DNA from: Varibaculum prostatecancerukia
GTDB taxonomy: Bacteria > Actinomycetota > Actinomycetes > Actinomycetales > Actinomycetaceae
Reading direction: 5' to 3'
Assembly: GCF_943169825.2 (NCBI RefSeq)
Contig: NZ_OW968402.1
Coordinates: 930,001-994,000 of the forward strand
Length of the DNA stretch: 64,000 nt
In this document: positions 39,906 through 49,658 of the stretch, piece by piece
How positions within the stretch are numbered: the first letter of the stretch is position 1
Layout of the letters: every line of letters begins with the position of its first letter
The notes under the pieces: generated by a model
What the model was told of the DNA's origin: nothing
Seen by the model: only the letters and a program-made list of their open reading frames with translations
Databases searched by the model: none
Program-made: the position numbers and the translations under genes

Positions 39906-41300
39906 TTAGCGACGGGGCTCTGGTTTGCTACTAGGAGCCTCGACTTCGTCCTCGCGCTCAGTTAAATCAATAATCTCGGTAGGAATTGCCGCTTCCCCTG
40001 CCGAAAGCCTCCAGCCGGGGTAGGGGAGTTCGTTACGCGCCTGCACATGGTGGTCCTGAGCATCTTGCAAAGCCTGCTTGCCAACGTAACGTGGATTAGG
40101 CTGTCCATCAGTAACCAAATCAACTAGCAGCGGACGGGCATTGCGGCGCTCAAACTCGACCTCAGCCTGCTGGGCATCATCGGCCACCACTACCAACTCT
40201 GCATTAGCGTATCCGTCTTCGCCACGGGCGCGCCCCGCAAACTTGCGTCCCCCTAAAGTAGATTTAGAGGTCGAACGCTTGGCGACATCGTGAATCGAGC
40301 CATCTTCATTCACCCGCTGTACCAGTTTATAAACTAAAGCGGCAGTGGGAATACCAGAACCAGTCACCATCTTGGTACCCACCCCGTAGGAATCCACCGG
40401 AGCGGCACCGAGAGCCGCAATTGCGTATTCGTCCAGGTCATTCGTAACCGTAATCTTGGTGCTTTGGGCATCCAAGGAATCCAGTAGTGCCCGGACTTTG
40501 AAAGCCTCGGCCACCAGATCCCCAGAATCCAAGCGCACGCATCCCAGTTCGCCACCGGCTTCCCGTGCCAGTTTTACCCCGCGCTCGACTGCGCGGGCAA
40601 CATCATAGGTGTCCACCAGCAAAGTGGTGCCTGGCCCCAAGCTAGCCAGTTGCGCCCGGAAGGCGTCCTCTTCAGAGTCGTGAATCAAAGTGAAAGAGTG
40701 CGCCGCGGTACCGATAGTGGGAATCCCGTAGCGTTTGCCGGCCTCCAGACAAGAAGTTCCCCTAAAACCAGCGATATAGGAGGCACGCGCGGCAGAGACT
40801 GCGCTGCGTTCGTGGGTGCGTCGGGCGCCCATATCCACACATGGCCTCCCGTGAGCCGCGATAGTCATCCGCGAGGCCGCGCTAGCGACCGCACAATCGT
40901 GATTTAGAATCGACAATAACAGGGTTTCCAATAAAACGCATTCGGCAAAAGTGCCTTCTACCTGCAGTAGGGGAGAGGACTCGAAATAGCATTCCCCCTC
41001 GGTGTAACCGCGAATATTGCCCTTGAATTTATAGCTTTTCAGGTAATCCAGGCAGTCATCACTAACTATTTTTTCCCTTGATAGGTAGTCAATCTCGTCA
41101 GCTGAAAATTCGAAACGCTCCAGGGCTTCGATTACGCGGGCATTGCCAGCCATCACCCCGAAACGACGCGCTGCTGGCAGTCGTCGACCGAATAGTTCAA
41201 AAATGGAGCCGCGGTTCCAGGTGCCAGATTTCAAAGCGGCATCCACCATGGTCAGCTCGTACATATCGGTTAACAAAGAAGTGGTTACTGAAGAACTCAT
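39906..41300 (-). CDS. pncB: Nicotinate phosphoribosyltransferase
   Basis: Joins nicotinate and PRPP to make nicotinate mononucleotide in NAD salvage, with ATP hydrolysis through a phosphohistidine. 464 residues. Landmarks: TDMYELTMVDAAL at the N terminus, MGARRTHERSAV, GTAAHSFTLIHD (with the His that is phosphorylated in the family), LVDTYDV, VRLDSGDL and YGVGTKMVTGS. The gene next to it is clpS, transcribed divergently, as in M. tuberculosis pncB1-Rv1331. A 9-bp inverted repeat lies 35-57 bases upstream of the start. Confidence 0.96.
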   Translation of the reverse strand: MSSSVTTSLLTDMYELTMVDAALKSGTWNRGSIFELFGRRLPAARRFGVMAGNARVIEALERFEFSADEIDYLSREKIVSDDCLDYLKSYKFKGNIRGYTEGECYFESSPLLQVEGTFAECVLLETLLLSILNHDCAVASAASRMTIAAHGRPCVDMGARRTHERSAVSAARASYIAGFRGTSCLEAGKRYGIPTIGTAAHSFTLIHDSEEDAFRAQLASLGPGTTLLVDTYDVARAVERGVKLAREAGGELGCVRLDSGDLVAEAFKVRALLDSLDAQSTKITVTNDLDEYAIAALGAAPVDSYGVGTKMVTGSGIPTAALVYKLVQRVNEDGSIHDVAKRSTSKSTLGGRKFAGRARGEDGYANAELVVVADDAQQAEVEFERRNARPLLVDLVTDGQPNPRYVGKQALQDAQDHHVQARNELPYPGWRLSAGEAAIPTEIIDLTEREDEVEAPSSKPEPRR

Positions 41301-41334
41301 GTTTTTAGCATACTCAAAAACGGCTTATATTCCA

Positions 41335-41357
41335 GTTTTCGCCTTGCGGGCGAAAAC
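41335..41357 (-). promoter_or_regulatory. Inverted repeat upstream of pncB
   Basis: GTTTTCGCC (41335-41343) and GGCGAAAAC (41349-41357) are perfect complements with a 5-base loop. Placed in the pncB/clpS divergent promoter region with no U-tract, it could be an operator for an NAD-pathway repressor; the regulator is unknown. Confidence 0.4.
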
Positions 41358-41444
41358 AAAAATTCTGGGAAGTAAGTAACCGCGCCAATAAAATCATCTT
41401 TCAAAACAGCCCCTTGTCGGCATCGTTTTTAATACCCTGAATAT

Positions 41445-41741
41445 ATGGTTAATCATCTGGCTTCTGACCCGGGTACTCCTGCGTATTCGGGCAGTACTCG
41501 CCTGAAGCAATGGCGGGTTACTATCTCTCGAGATCCGGTTAACCAGCCGCGCTACGTGGAACAAGTTTTAGCCAACCAGTTTTCCATGTCCTCAGAAGAA
41601 GCCAGGCGCACCCGGCAAGAGATCTTCAACCAGGGGAAAACTGAGGTAGCGGTGGGTACTCGCGAAAGAATGGAAGCCTTAGTGCAGGCACTGCACGCTT
41701 ATGGTTTGCGCGCCACCTTGGATGGACCGGACGTAAAATGA
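41445..41741 (+). CDS. clpS: ClpS adaptor of the ClpCP/ClpAP protease
   Basis: 98 residues. WRVTISRDPVNQPRYVEQVL, MSSEEARRTRQEIFNQGKTE and GTRERMEALVQALHAYGLRA follow the ClpS fold; the usual DDPVN is RDPVN here. ClpS delivers N-end-rule substrates to the Clp unfoldase. It overlaps the following DUF2017 gene by 4 bases (ATGA), an operon linkage conserved in actinobacteria. Confidence 0.9.
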   Translation: MVNHLASDPGTPAYSGSTRLKQWRVTISRDPVNQPRYVEQVLANQFSMSSEEARRTRQEIFNQGKTEVAVGTRERMEALVQALHAYGLRATLDGPDVK

Positions 41742-42331
41742 ACGCTTTCCGTCCCGTCCCCGGGGGATGGGAATGCCCAATTGGAGAAGTTGAGCGCGAC
41801 CTCTTTCTAAAAGCAATTTCAGAAGTACGCACCCTGTTGGATCCACCGGTATTACCTTTTGAAATCACCACTATGCTCGGGGAGGACGATAGCGAGGACG
41901 CGGCTAAAGACATCCATCTTCAGAATGCTTCATTAGATCGGCTCTTGCCCCCGGGAGCAGCTGACGAGCGAACCGCCCAAACTATGCGGGAGTTGACTGA
42001 TTCGCAGCTACGTACCCAAAAATCCGAACGCTTAGAACGGCTATACCAACTACTTTCCGAGCAGACCGGTTCGGTGTTGCTGATCGAAAGTGGACAAGAA
42101 TGGGATTGGCTAGGCGGAATAAACGATGTGCGTCTTGCCATATCCGGCAAACTCAGTCCCGAAGACTACAGCGTTGATCCCCAAGACAATAGACAGGTAT
42201 CTTCGCAGGTAAACCCGAAAACCGGAAACGAAAAATTTGAGGAAGCCCTAGTTACTTCCTTCTATGAATGGCTCTCTGGGTGGCAAGATTCACTCTTGCA
42301 GGCGATAGATAGCTGGCCGCAGCCTAGCTAG
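41738..42331 (+). CDS. DUF2017 family protein
   Basis: 197 residues. N-terminal MNAFRPVPGGWECPIGEVER and the C-terminal SFYEWLSGWQDSLLQAID fit DUF2017, an actinobacterial family always next to clpS with unknown function. Soluble and acidic. The next gene, murI, starts about 10 bases after its stop. Confidence 0.88.
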   Translation: MNAFRPVPGGWECPIGEVERDLFLKAISEVRTLLDPPVLPFEITTMLGEDDSEDAAKDIHLQNASLDRLLPPGAADERTAQTMRELTDSQLRTQKSERLERLYQLLSEQTGSVLLIESGQEWDWLGGINDVRLAISGKLSPEDYSVDPQDNRQVSSQVNPKTGNEKFEEALVTSFYEWLSGWQDSLLQAIDSWPQPS

Positions 42332-42340
42332 GCTGTTTTT

Positions 42341-43156
42341 GTGACTAATGAATCGGCTATCGGTATTTTCGACTCGGGAGTCGGAGGGCTGACGGTCGCG
42401 CGCGCAGTTTTGGATGTGTTGCCGCGCGAAGAAATCCGTTATGTGGGGGATACTGCCCATACCCCTTATGGAGAAAAAGACCTCGACACCGTGCGTTACT
42501 TTTCCCTCTCAATCATGGACTCCCTGGTGGAGTCGGGAGTAAAAATGTTGGTTATCGCCTGCAACACTGCCTCCTGTGCGGTGCTGGATGAGGCGCGGCA
42601 TCGCTACCAGGACGAACAGGGGATTCCGGTAGTAGAAGTAGTACAACCGGCAGTTGAACACGCGGTTACCCGTTCTCGTAACGGCAAGATCGGGGTTATC
42701 GGCACCCGAGCCACGATTGAATCCGGCGTTTATCAGCGTAAACTCTCTCGCATGGGGGCGGAGATTTTTACTCAAGCCTGTCCGCGTTTCGTAGAGTTCG
42801 CGGAGGAAGGCATCACCGCCTCCCAGGAACTTTTTGACGTTACCGAAGAATATCTAACTCCCCTAAAAGAGGCGGGAGTAGATACTTTAGTTCTCGGTTG
42901 TACTCACTATCCGCTGCTCGAAGGGCCAATCTCTTATTTCATGGGAGAAAACGTGTCCCTGATTTCTTCATCTTCGGCGGCGGCACGAAAAGTCTATGGG
43001 GAACTGGTGGAAGAAAAAATGTTGCGCCCGTTCGGGGCGGAAAAAGCAGAGCACCACTTTATTTGTACCGAAGCTAAAGATTCTTTCACCGCCCTGGCCT
43101 CCCGAATAATGGGGGCAAACTTTACCGGAATCAAAAAGGAGAGCATTACTTCATGA
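42341..43156 (+). CDS. murI: Glutamate racemase
   Basis: Provides D-glutamate for peptidoglycan. 271 residues, GTG start. IGIFDSGVGGLTVARAVLDV at the N terminus, the first catalytic cysteine in VIACNTASCAVL, and the second in LVLGCTHYPLLEGPI. All catalytic residues are present. It overlaps the next gene by 4 bases (ATGA). Confidence 0.96.
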   Translation: MTNESAIGIFDSGVGGLTVARAVLDVLPREEIRYVGDTAHTPYGEKDLDTVRYFSLSIMDSLVESGVKMLVIACNTASCAVLDEARHRYQDEQGIPVVEVVQPAVEHAVTRSRNGKIGVIGTRATIESGVYQRKLSRMGAEIFTQACPRFVEFAEEGITASQELFDVTEEYLTPLKEAGVDTLVLGCTHYPLLEGPISYFMGENVSLISSSSAAARKVYGELVEEKMLRPFGAEKAEHHFICTEAKDSFTALASRIMGANFTGIKKESITS

Positions 43157-43938
43157 AAGTGACAGTGGTAGGGGTTACCGGCTCTATGTCCGGGCCGGAC
43201 TCCCCAGCTTCCTGCTACCTAGTGCAGGCTGAAGGAACTGACCCCCTGGGGCTTCCCCATACCTATTCGGTGGTTTTTGATTTAGGGCCCGGATCTTTCG
43301 GGCAACTTTGGAACTATACGGATCCCACCAAGCTAGACGCGGTAGTGCTTTCACACCTACACGCTGACCACTGCTCAGATATCGTGTCTATGCAGGTGCA
43401 TAGGCGTTGGCACCCACGCGGCGCCCTCGGCCCCATCCCGGTCTACGCACCCAAGGGAGTCAAGGACCGGGTGCGAGGCCTAGACGGTTTTAGTCCCCGC
43501 GATGACTTTAGCGGCGAGTTCGATTTTCATCATCTAAAGCAGGGACGAGCTTTTAGCGTTGGCCCCTTGCAGATTAAACCTTTCGCCGCCTGGCATTCAG
43601 TTCCCGCATTTTCTTTCCGGGTAACCGGTCCCGGTAAGAATGGCGAGACAGTCTTCACCTACTCGGGTGATTCGGACGAGTGCGATACTTTGGTGCAAGC
43701 CGCTGCGAACTCGGATCTATTTTTCTCTGAATGCGGGTTTACTAAGGAGGACGAGGTGCGCGGGATCCATATGACGGGGGAGCGCGCCGGCCGGGTAGCC
43801 CAAAATGCGGGAACCAAGAAACTGGTACTCACCCATATTCAACCTTGGACCGACCCCGACGTCCCCCTACAGGAAGCGAAAACCACCTGGCGGGGAGAAC
43901 TGGAAATCGCCCGCTCCGGGATGAGCTTCGAGATTTAG
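43153..43938 (+). CDS. Metallo-beta-lactamase fold hydrolase (Rv1339-like)
   Basis: 261 residues. Metal-binding LSHLHADHCSDIVSMQVHRR, later HSVPAFSFRV, YSGDSDECDTLV and LTHIQPWTDPDV complete the ribonuclease Z/arylsulfatase-like site. By position (after murI, before rph/rdgB) it corresponds to M. tuberculosis Rv1339, reported as a cyclic-nucleotide phosphodiesterase; that activity is inferred by orthology only. Its stop lies 8 bases from the end of the convergent rdgB. Confidence 0.86.
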   Translation: MKVTVVGVTGSMSGPDSPASCYLVQAEGTDPLGLPHTYSVVFDLGPGSFGQLWNYTDPTKLDAVVLSHLHADHCSDIVSMQVHRRWHPRGALGPIPVYAPKGVKDRVRGLDGFSPRDDFSGEFDFHHLKQGRAFSVGPLQIKPFAAWHSVPAFSFRVTGPGKNGETVFTYSGDSDECDTLVQAAANSDLFFSECGFTKEDEVRGIHMTGERAGRVAQNAGTKKLVLTHIQPWTDPDVPLQEAKTTWRGELEIARSGMSFEI

Positions 43939-43946
43939 CTTTAGTG

Positions 43947-44606
43947 TTAGGGGCGTGCCTGATCAGGGGTAACGTTACCCCCTAGCTCGATAGTGGCCGC
44001 GATCGCGGGGGCGAGGGCGCGGAAGGCTTTTCCTCGATGAGAAAGGGCGTTCTTTTCTTCCGGGCTTAATTCCGCATTAGTGCGTTCTTGCCCTTCGGCT
44101 AGGAAAATCGGATCGTAACCAAAGCCACCATCGCCACGCGGGGCATCAAGCAGCTTTCCACTCATTTTCCCTAGACAGTGCCGTTCCAAGCCAGCCGGTG
44201 AAACCAGCACCGCCGCACAAACGAAACTGGCTCCCCGGTTTTCTTCGGGAACGTCGCGCAGTTGGTCAAGTAATAATTGCAGGTTAGCGCGGTCATCACC
44301 ATGATGTCCGCACCAGCGTGCCGAGAAAATCCCGGGCGCGCCTCCCATAATGTCTACGCATAACCCCGAATCATCGGCAACCGTAGGCAGCCCGGTTCTT
44401 TGTGCCACCAAACGTGCCTTAATCAGTGCATTTTCAGTGAAACTAACCCCGTCCTCGACAGGTTCTTCGATTCCTAATCCGCCTGCTCCCACAATCATTT
44501 CCGGGGAAAAACCGGCGATTAAGGGAGAGAGGATATCGGCTAGTTCTTGCACCTTATGAGGGTTATGGGTGGCCAGAATCAAGCGCGCCCCAGATGGTAT
44601 CTTCAT
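43947..44606 (-). CDS. rdgB: XTP/dITP diphosphatase
   Basis: Removes non-canonical purine triphosphates (XTP, dITP, ITP). 219 residues. N-terminal [18 protein letters not shown], central [20 protein letters not shown] followed by [17 protein letters not shown], and the C-terminal [12 protein letters not shown] are all typical. The start overlaps the rph stop by 4 bases. Confidence 0.96.
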   Translation of the reverse strand: MKIPSGARLILATHNPHKVQELADILSPLIAGFSPEMIVGAGGLGIEEPVEDGVSFTENALIKARLVAQRTGLPTVADDSGLCVDIMGGAPGIFSARWCGHHGDDRANLQLLLDQLRDVPEENRGASFVCAAVLVSPAGLERHCLGKMSGKLLDAPRGDGGFGYDPIFLAEGQERTNAELSPEEKNALSHRGKAFRALAPAIAATIELGGNVTPDQARP

Positions 44607-45337
44607 GACAGTGCCTCCGCCTGGATGGCAGAAATTTCTTGGATCCCTTTTCCGGCCAGATCCAGCAGCTCATTCAGCTGGGTGCGATCGAAAGTCTGTC
44701 CCTCGGCGGTGCCTTGGATTTCTACAAACTTGCCGGAACCGGTCGCCACAATATTCATATCAACATCGGCGCGCGAATCCTCTTCATAAGGCAGATCTAG
44801 CAGGGCGTTTCCCTCCAGAAAACCAACCGAGACTGCGCATAGGGAATCCGAAAGCACTTTTCCGGGCCGTATCCACCCTTTTTCTTGCCCCACTTTGATG
44901 GCATCTACCAGGGCAACATAGGCACCGGTAATCGAAGTAGTGCGGGTGCCGCCGTCAGCGCTAAGTACATCACAGTCCAGCACAATCGTGTTTTCCCCTA
45001 GGGCGCTCATATCTACGATTGAGCGCAGGGAGCGGCCGATTAAACGCGAGATTTCATGGGTGCGGCCTCCGATTTTTCCCCTTACCGATTCGCGCCCCGA
45101 ACGGGTAGAGGTGGCGCGGGGCAGCATCGCATACTCGGCAGTTACCCATCCCAGACCGGAATCTTGCCGCCAGCGCGGTACCCCTTGGGTCAGGGAAGCA
45201 TTGCAGAGCACGCGGGTATTTCCGCAGTCAATCAGCACGGAACCTTCGGCCTGCTTTGCCCAGCCTCGGGTAATTTTTAACGGTCGCATCTGGTCAAAAG
45301 CGCGTCCATCGGCGCGCACAAACTTTTCATTACTCAC
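44603..45337 (-). CDS. rph: Ribonuclease PH
   Basis: Phosphorolytic 3' exoribonuclease that trims tRNA 3' ends. 244 residues. [59 protein letters not shown] and [20 protein letters not shown] cover the conserved substrate and phosphate sites. First gene of a two-gene operon with rdgB, as in other actinobacteria. Confidence 0.96.
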   Translation of the reverse strand: MSNEKFVRADGRAFDQMRPLKITRGWAKQAEGSVLIDCGNTRVLCNASLTQGVPRWRQDSGLGWVTAEYAMLPRATSTRSGRESVRGKIGGRTHEISRLIGRSLRSIVDMSALGENTIVLDCDVLSADGGTRTTSITGAYVALVDAIKVGQEKGWIRPGKVLSDSLCAVSVGFLEGNALLDLPYEEDSRADVDMNIVATGSGKFVEIQGTAEGQTFDRTQLNELLDLAGKGIQEISAIQAEALS

Positions 45338-45498
45338 GTTGCCGATTATATGATGAGGCGCTGCTTTAACGGCATTTAAATATTTCAGGCAGCTGCTATC
45401 AGTAAAGCTGCCCGTAGCTTTCCTAAAAAATCTGCGCCAATTTTAACGCTTTATCAGGAAAAATATGGCTCGGATGATTTGGGTAAAACCGATAGCAG

Positions 45499-46554
45499 AT
45501 GCCGCAAAGTCACAAAGCCGATAGGTTAGAGATTATGGATACTCCCGCACTTTCGCGTTGCCGCATCGATCTGGATACTGGGTGTCGCCAGTTTGTACAC
45601 GTACCCAGTTTATTGCGGGACGGTGACACGGAAGTTTTTGCGGTCGCTGATCGCCGCCGGGTGTTACTGCCGCTTACCAAGGGAGTTAGTGCGGGTCCCG
45701 AAATGGCTGCTTCACGTTCCCATGTAGATGCCCCCGCAGGAAGCGGACGTCTTTACCGCCTAGGCAGCGCGGAACGACAAATGTTAGGACAAATTGAGTC
45801 CTGGGACGAGCGCTACCAAGCAGGTAAAGCCTGGTATCTAGGCAGAGATGGCGCTACTAGCCGGGTTGCCCTGTTTATTAGTGACCATGAACTGGCGGGA
45901 ATCGCCGAACATACCACCACCTCCCTGGGGTTAATCCCGCTGCGTCAAGTAGGGGCGTTCCTCGGAGGTGAGGATGCGGCTATTGCCACCCATGCGGCCT
46001 GTCTAGCTCTGTGGCATGGCGACACCAGCTATTGTTCACGCTGTGCCACGGCGCTCAAGGTGTCTGCTGGCGGGTGGGAACTGCACTGCCCGGGATGCTC
46101 TACCATTGTGTATCCGCGCCAAGACCCCTCGGTTATCGTGGCTATCTGCGACGAGTCAGACCGTTTACTATTGGCACACAACACTGCTTGGGAAAGTAAC
46201 TTTTATTCCCTGATTGCCGGCTACCTGGAAACCGGGGAGTCCCTAGAAGCGGCGGTTCACCGCGAAATTGAGGAAGAAGTCGGACTAGAAGTCGATGAAG
46301 TGCGTTACCTGACCTCCCAGCCGTGGCCGTATCCCCGTTCGCTAATGCTGGGATTTTTTGCTCGCTCGCGAAACTCCTATTTTATGTTGGATGAAACCGA
46401 AATCGACCGCGCCATGTGGGTAACGCGTTCCGAATTTATGCAGCTAGTGGCCGGAAAAGAAATTAGTCCCCCCGGACCGGCAACTATTGCCGCCAATCTG
46501 ATCGAAAAATGGCTGGGGTATCCGATTGAGCGTCCCGAAGACCATAACTTTTAA
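45499..46554 (+). CDS. nudC: NAD(H) pyrophosphatase / NAD-decapping NudC
   Basis: 351 residues. Zinc ribbon CSRCATALKVSAGGWELHCP followed by GCSTIVYPRQDPSVI, Nudix box GYLETGESLEAAVHREIEEE followed by VGLEV, and the NADH-specific SQPWPYPRSLMLGF. Cleaves NADH, and in some bacteria removes NAD caps from RNA. The adjacent uvrD2 matches M. tuberculosis Rv3199c-Rv3198c. The start at 45499 was not independently fixed; ATG 45538 (MDTPALSRCR) is an alternative. Confidence 0.95.
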   Translation: MPQSHKADRLEIMDTPALSRCRIDLDTGCRQFVHVPSLLRDGDTEVFAVADRRRVLLPLTKGVSAGPEMAASRSHVDAPAGSGRLYRLGSAERQMLGQIESWDERYQAGKAWYLGRDGATSRVALFISDHELAGIAEHTTTSLGLIPLRQVGAFLGGEDAAIATHAACLALWHGDTSYCSRCATALKVSAGGWELHCPGCSTIVYPRQDPSVIVAICDESDRLLLAHNTAWESNFYSLIAGYLETGESLEAAVHREIEEEVGLEVDEVRYLTSQPWPYPRSLMLGFFARSRNSYFMLDETEIDRAMWVTRSEFMQLVAGKEISPPGPATIAANLIEKWLGYPIERPEDHNF

Positions 46555-46564
46555 GGTAATTGAT

Positions 46565-48610
46565 GTGGAGCAGGCAGAAGAACTACTAAAACATTTAGAT
46601 CCCGATCAGGCTAGCGCTGCCCGGGCTTTACGTGGTCCGGTATGTATCCGAGCTGGGGCAGGTACTGGTAAAACCCGAGCAATCACCTATCGCATTGCCT
46701 ATGGGGTGCGCAGCGGCATCTATACCCCTACCTCGGTATTGGCGGTTACTTTCACCGTGCGGGCGGCCTCGGAAATGGCGGCTAGGCTGCGCGCCCTAGG
46801 GGTAGAGGGGGTACAGGCGCGTACCTTCCACTCGGCAGCATTACGCCAGCTTAGATATTTTTGGCCTACTGCCATCGGCGGCGAGTTACCGAAAATAATG
46901 AAAACTAAATCTTCCCTGATAGGAGCGGTAGCTTCTCGTCTAGGGTTGCCTCATGATCGGGCAGCCCTGCGTGACTATGCGGCAGCCATCGAAATGGCGG
47001 CGGTGAGCATGGTTGACCCCGATAACTATGGCAAGTGGGCAAAGGGCGGAGGTCAGCAACCCCCGGCCGGGATTTCCACCTACGATATGGCTGATATTAT
47101 GCGCGGATACGCGGAAGCCAAACGGGAGCGTTCCGTTATAGATTTCGAGGATGTACTCGCTTTGACCTGCGGGATGATTGAGGAACGCCCAGATATTGCT
47201 GGGCAGATTCGCTCTCAATATCGCTTCTTCGTGGTAGACGAGTATCAAGATATTTCCCCGCTGCAAAAACACCTGCTAGAACTGTGGTTGGGGCCGGGAA
47301 ATCGAGATCTTTGCGTAGTCGGGGACGCGGCACAAACCATTTATTCTTTTGCGGGAGCCAGCCCCCAGTATTTAGGTAACTTCGCCAGCGAATATGCCGG
47401 TGCTCAAGTGGTGACTCTTTCCCGAGATTATCGCTCTACTCCGCAAATAGTTTCTTTGGCAAACGGGATTGTTACCCGCGATAAAGAAACCAAGAAGCAG
47501 GCGGTCCGGCTCACTTCCATGCGTGAATCTGGGAAAGCGGTGCGTTTTGAGCGCTACCCGGATGACGAGGCAGAGGCAAGCGCGATTGCAAAAATGATTA
47601 AAGAACGAATCGCAGGCGGCACCCGCCCTAGTGAAATCGCAGTCCTGTTTCGGACTAACGCGCAGTCCAGTCAATTTGAGGCAGCTTTGGCACATTTGGA
47701 CGTGAAATATTGCGTGCGCGGAGCAGAAGGGTTCTTTAAACTTCCCGAAGTTGCTGCTGTCTTGCGGCAAGCTGGCGCGCTGGCGCAGCGGGGAGCCAAA
47801 GGAGATATCGGGGAAATCATCTCGGAGCTGGCACGTCCTTTGGGCTGGTCAGTGAAAGCTCCAGCTACCCAAGGCGCGATCCTAGAACGTTGGGAATCTC
47901 TAAATACCCTGGTGGAACAGGCGCAGTTGAAGCAGGCGGCCGGATGGTCTTTGAGTTCGTTAGTGCGCGAATGGCAAGAGCTGGCTGAGGCGCAACTAGA
48001 CCCCTCGGGTGGGGGAGTTACCTTGGCTTCTATTCATTCCGCCAAGGGCTTGGAATGGAAAATAGTTTTCTTGGCGGGAGTTAGCGAAGGGTTATTGCCT
48101 ATCGCCCAGGCGAAATCCCCTAAAGAGCTGGCAGAAGAACGCCGCCTAGCCTATGTGGCAGTCACCCGTGCCCGTGATGAACTGGTTGTTAGCTACGGGG
48201 TAAAACGCTCCCTAGACCGCAAAGCCACCCGTGCCTGCTCGCGGTTCTTCTCTCCGGTTTGGCCCCGAAAGACTAAGGCCGTGAAAACTACGCGCACCCC
48301 CAGCGCGCGCGGGGAAACTAAGCGTTTCTTACTTGCAGCTAGTGAGGAAGAACAAGAACTTTTTGAGCACCTGCGGCACTGGCGACTAGAAGTAGCTAAC
48401 GGGCTGGATAAACCGGCCTATACCGTGTTTTCCGATACTGCTTTGCGGGATATCGCCACCGTAGCTCCCAAAAACCTCAAGCAACTTTCACTGCTTAGAG
48501 GAATCGGGCCGGTCAAACTAGAAAAGTTCGGGGCAGCGATTTTGAAAATCATTGGAGGGGCGGATCCGGTGCAGGTAGCTGGCGAGAACCTGAAGGTTTT
48601 AGAGAATTAG
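46565..48610 (+). CDS. uvrD2: UvrD-like helicase with HRDC domain
   Basis: 681 residues from GTG 46565, chosen because AAGGT lies 7 bases upstream and the protein then begins VEQAEELLKHLDPDQASAAR; the frame to 46526 overlaps nudC. Motif Ia/Walker A CIRAGAGTGKTRAITYRIA, motif II FVVDEYQDISPLQ, VVGDAAQTIYSFAGAS, and motif V LASIHSAKGLEWKIVFLAGV. The C terminus (SLLRGIGPVKLEKFGAAILK) is an HRDC domain, diagnostic of UvrD2 among actinobacterial helicases. A DNA 3'-5' helicase in repair. The stop overlaps the convergent ThiF-like gene by 3-4 bases. Confidence 0.94.
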   Translation: MEQAEELLKHLDPDQASAARALRGPVCIRAGAGTGKTRAITYRIAYGVRSGIYTPTSVLAVTFTVRAASEMAARLRALGVEGVQARTFHSAALRQLRYFWPTAIGGELPKIMKTKSSLIGAVASRLGLPHDRAALRDYAAAIEMAAVSMVDPDNYGKWAKGGGQQPPAGISTYDMADIMRGYAEAKRERSVIDFEDVLALTCGMIEERPDIAGQIRSQYRFFVVDEYQDISPLQKHLLELWLGPGNRDLCVVGDAAQTIYSFAGASPQYLGNFASEYAGAQVVTLSRDYRSTPQIVSLANGIVTRDKETKKQAVRLTSMRESGKAVRFERYPDDEAEASAIAKMIKERIAGGTRPSEIAVLFRTNAQSSQFEAALAHLDVKYCVRGAEGFFKLPEVAAVLRQAGALAQRGAKGDIGEIISELARPLGWSVKAPATQGAILERWESLNTLVEQAQLKQAAGWSLSSLVREWQELAEAQLDPSGGGVTLASIHSAKGLEWKIVFLAGVSEGLLPIAQAKSPKELAEERRLAYVAVTRARDELVVSYGVKRSLDRKATRACSRFFSPVWPRKTKAVKTTRTPSARGETKRFLLAASEEEQELFEHLRHWRLEVANGLDKPAYTVFSDTALRDIATVAPKNLKQLSLLRGIGPVKLEKFGAAILKIIGGADPVQVAGENLKVLEN

Positions 48611-49560
48611 ACGTTCACGCAGCCACATTTTGGATGTGGCTGCCATTGGCGCACCTGTGGCAGAGGATCGGCAGGATTGAAAACCCAAGAGGCTCCCACC
48701 AGCGAGACTGGCAGGCCTGATAGGTAGCTTAAAACCTCTCGGACGGCAAAAGCACTGGCATATTCGGACAGAGAAGTATCTGCCATTACCGGATCGGCGC
48801 ACGCTAGTTGGGCAGCGAGCTGCGGCCACTCCGGATCCGCGTCGCGCTTCGCTAAATGTTGACAGTGCAGACATAAGGTACGTCCTGGAACGAACAGGGG
48901 GCCGACCTCGATCTCGGTTTCCCGTTTGATAATCGGCAGATGGGGTAGTCCCTTCTTGATGCAGGCTTTCGCCCACGCCGGGTTGGTCAGGTAGGAACAG
49001 ATCGCTATTTCCAAAGTAACTGGTCGGTTGGGCAGTTGCTTATTTACTCCTAGCACCAAGGGTGCGACATCTTGGCGAACCGCACCCAAGTGCTCATCGC
49101 TATAGACGCACAGGTCGCGGGTTTTTACCTGTTCCTGATCGCGCAAAATCAAAGACGTGAGCCCGCAGGCGATTAACTTCCGGGTTAGCGTGATTCCCAA
49201 AGAACCCAATCCGCTGACTCCGATGAGTGCCTCTTTCCGGGCTTTAATCGGGGCATCTGAGCCGTAGAGGTGATAGGCGCAGGCAGAATCCCCGTCCGGC
49301 ACCTGATGCTTCGCGGTCAGACCTCCATCGGAAAGCATTTTTAGGATATCGCTAACTTCTTTCTTATTTTCGGGGAAGCGGCGCTCTAGGTGAGAGTTGT
49401 ACCAGTTTTGTTTGTCAAATATCCATTTCAGGATGGCTATATGGGAGGGAGTAAGTCCTTTTACCAGGAATCCATTGCGTTCCCCGGTACCGAATTGGGC
49501 TTTCCCGCCCGAGCGCAGCAACATTACTGAACCGTTTATTAATCGCATAAAAATAAGCAT
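48607..49560 (-). CDS. ThiF/HesA-like protein
   Basis: 317 residues. N-terminal ~95 residues form a winged-helix-like region (LTPSHIAILKWIFDKQNWYN). Then an E1-like Rossmann fold: ALIGVSGLGSLGITLTRKLI (GxGxxG), SLILRDQEQVKTRDLCVYSD; a CLHCQHLAKRDAD pair and C-terminal PKCGCVNV supply four candidate zinc-binding cysteines. The catalytic cysteine of true E1 enzymes is not obvious. Substrate unknown. Its position beside uvrD2 and DUF2342 matches other actinobacteria. Confidence 0.82.
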   Translation of the reverse strand: MLIFMRLINGSVMLLRSGGKAQFGTGERNGFLVKGLTPSHIAILKWIFDKQNWYNSHLERRFPENKKEVSDILKMLSDGGLTAKHQVPDGDSACAYHLYGSDAPIKARKEALIGVSGLGSLGITLTRKLIACGLTSLILRDQEQVKTRDLCVYSDEHLGAVRQDVAPLVLGVNKQLPNRPVTLEIAICSYLTNPAWAKACIKKGLPHLPIIKRETEIEVGPLFVPGRTLCLHCQHLAKRDADPEWPQLAAQLACADPVMADTSLSEYASAFAVREVLSYLSGLPVSLVGASWVFNPADPLPQVRQWQPHPKCGCVNV

Positions 49561-49658
49561 CCCAGGGTGCCGCTTTCGAAACTAGAGCGACTCTAAAAGT
49601 GTGGATAACCTATTTTAAAAATCTATTTACCTGCTACCTCTTTAGGTAATCGTTTCCA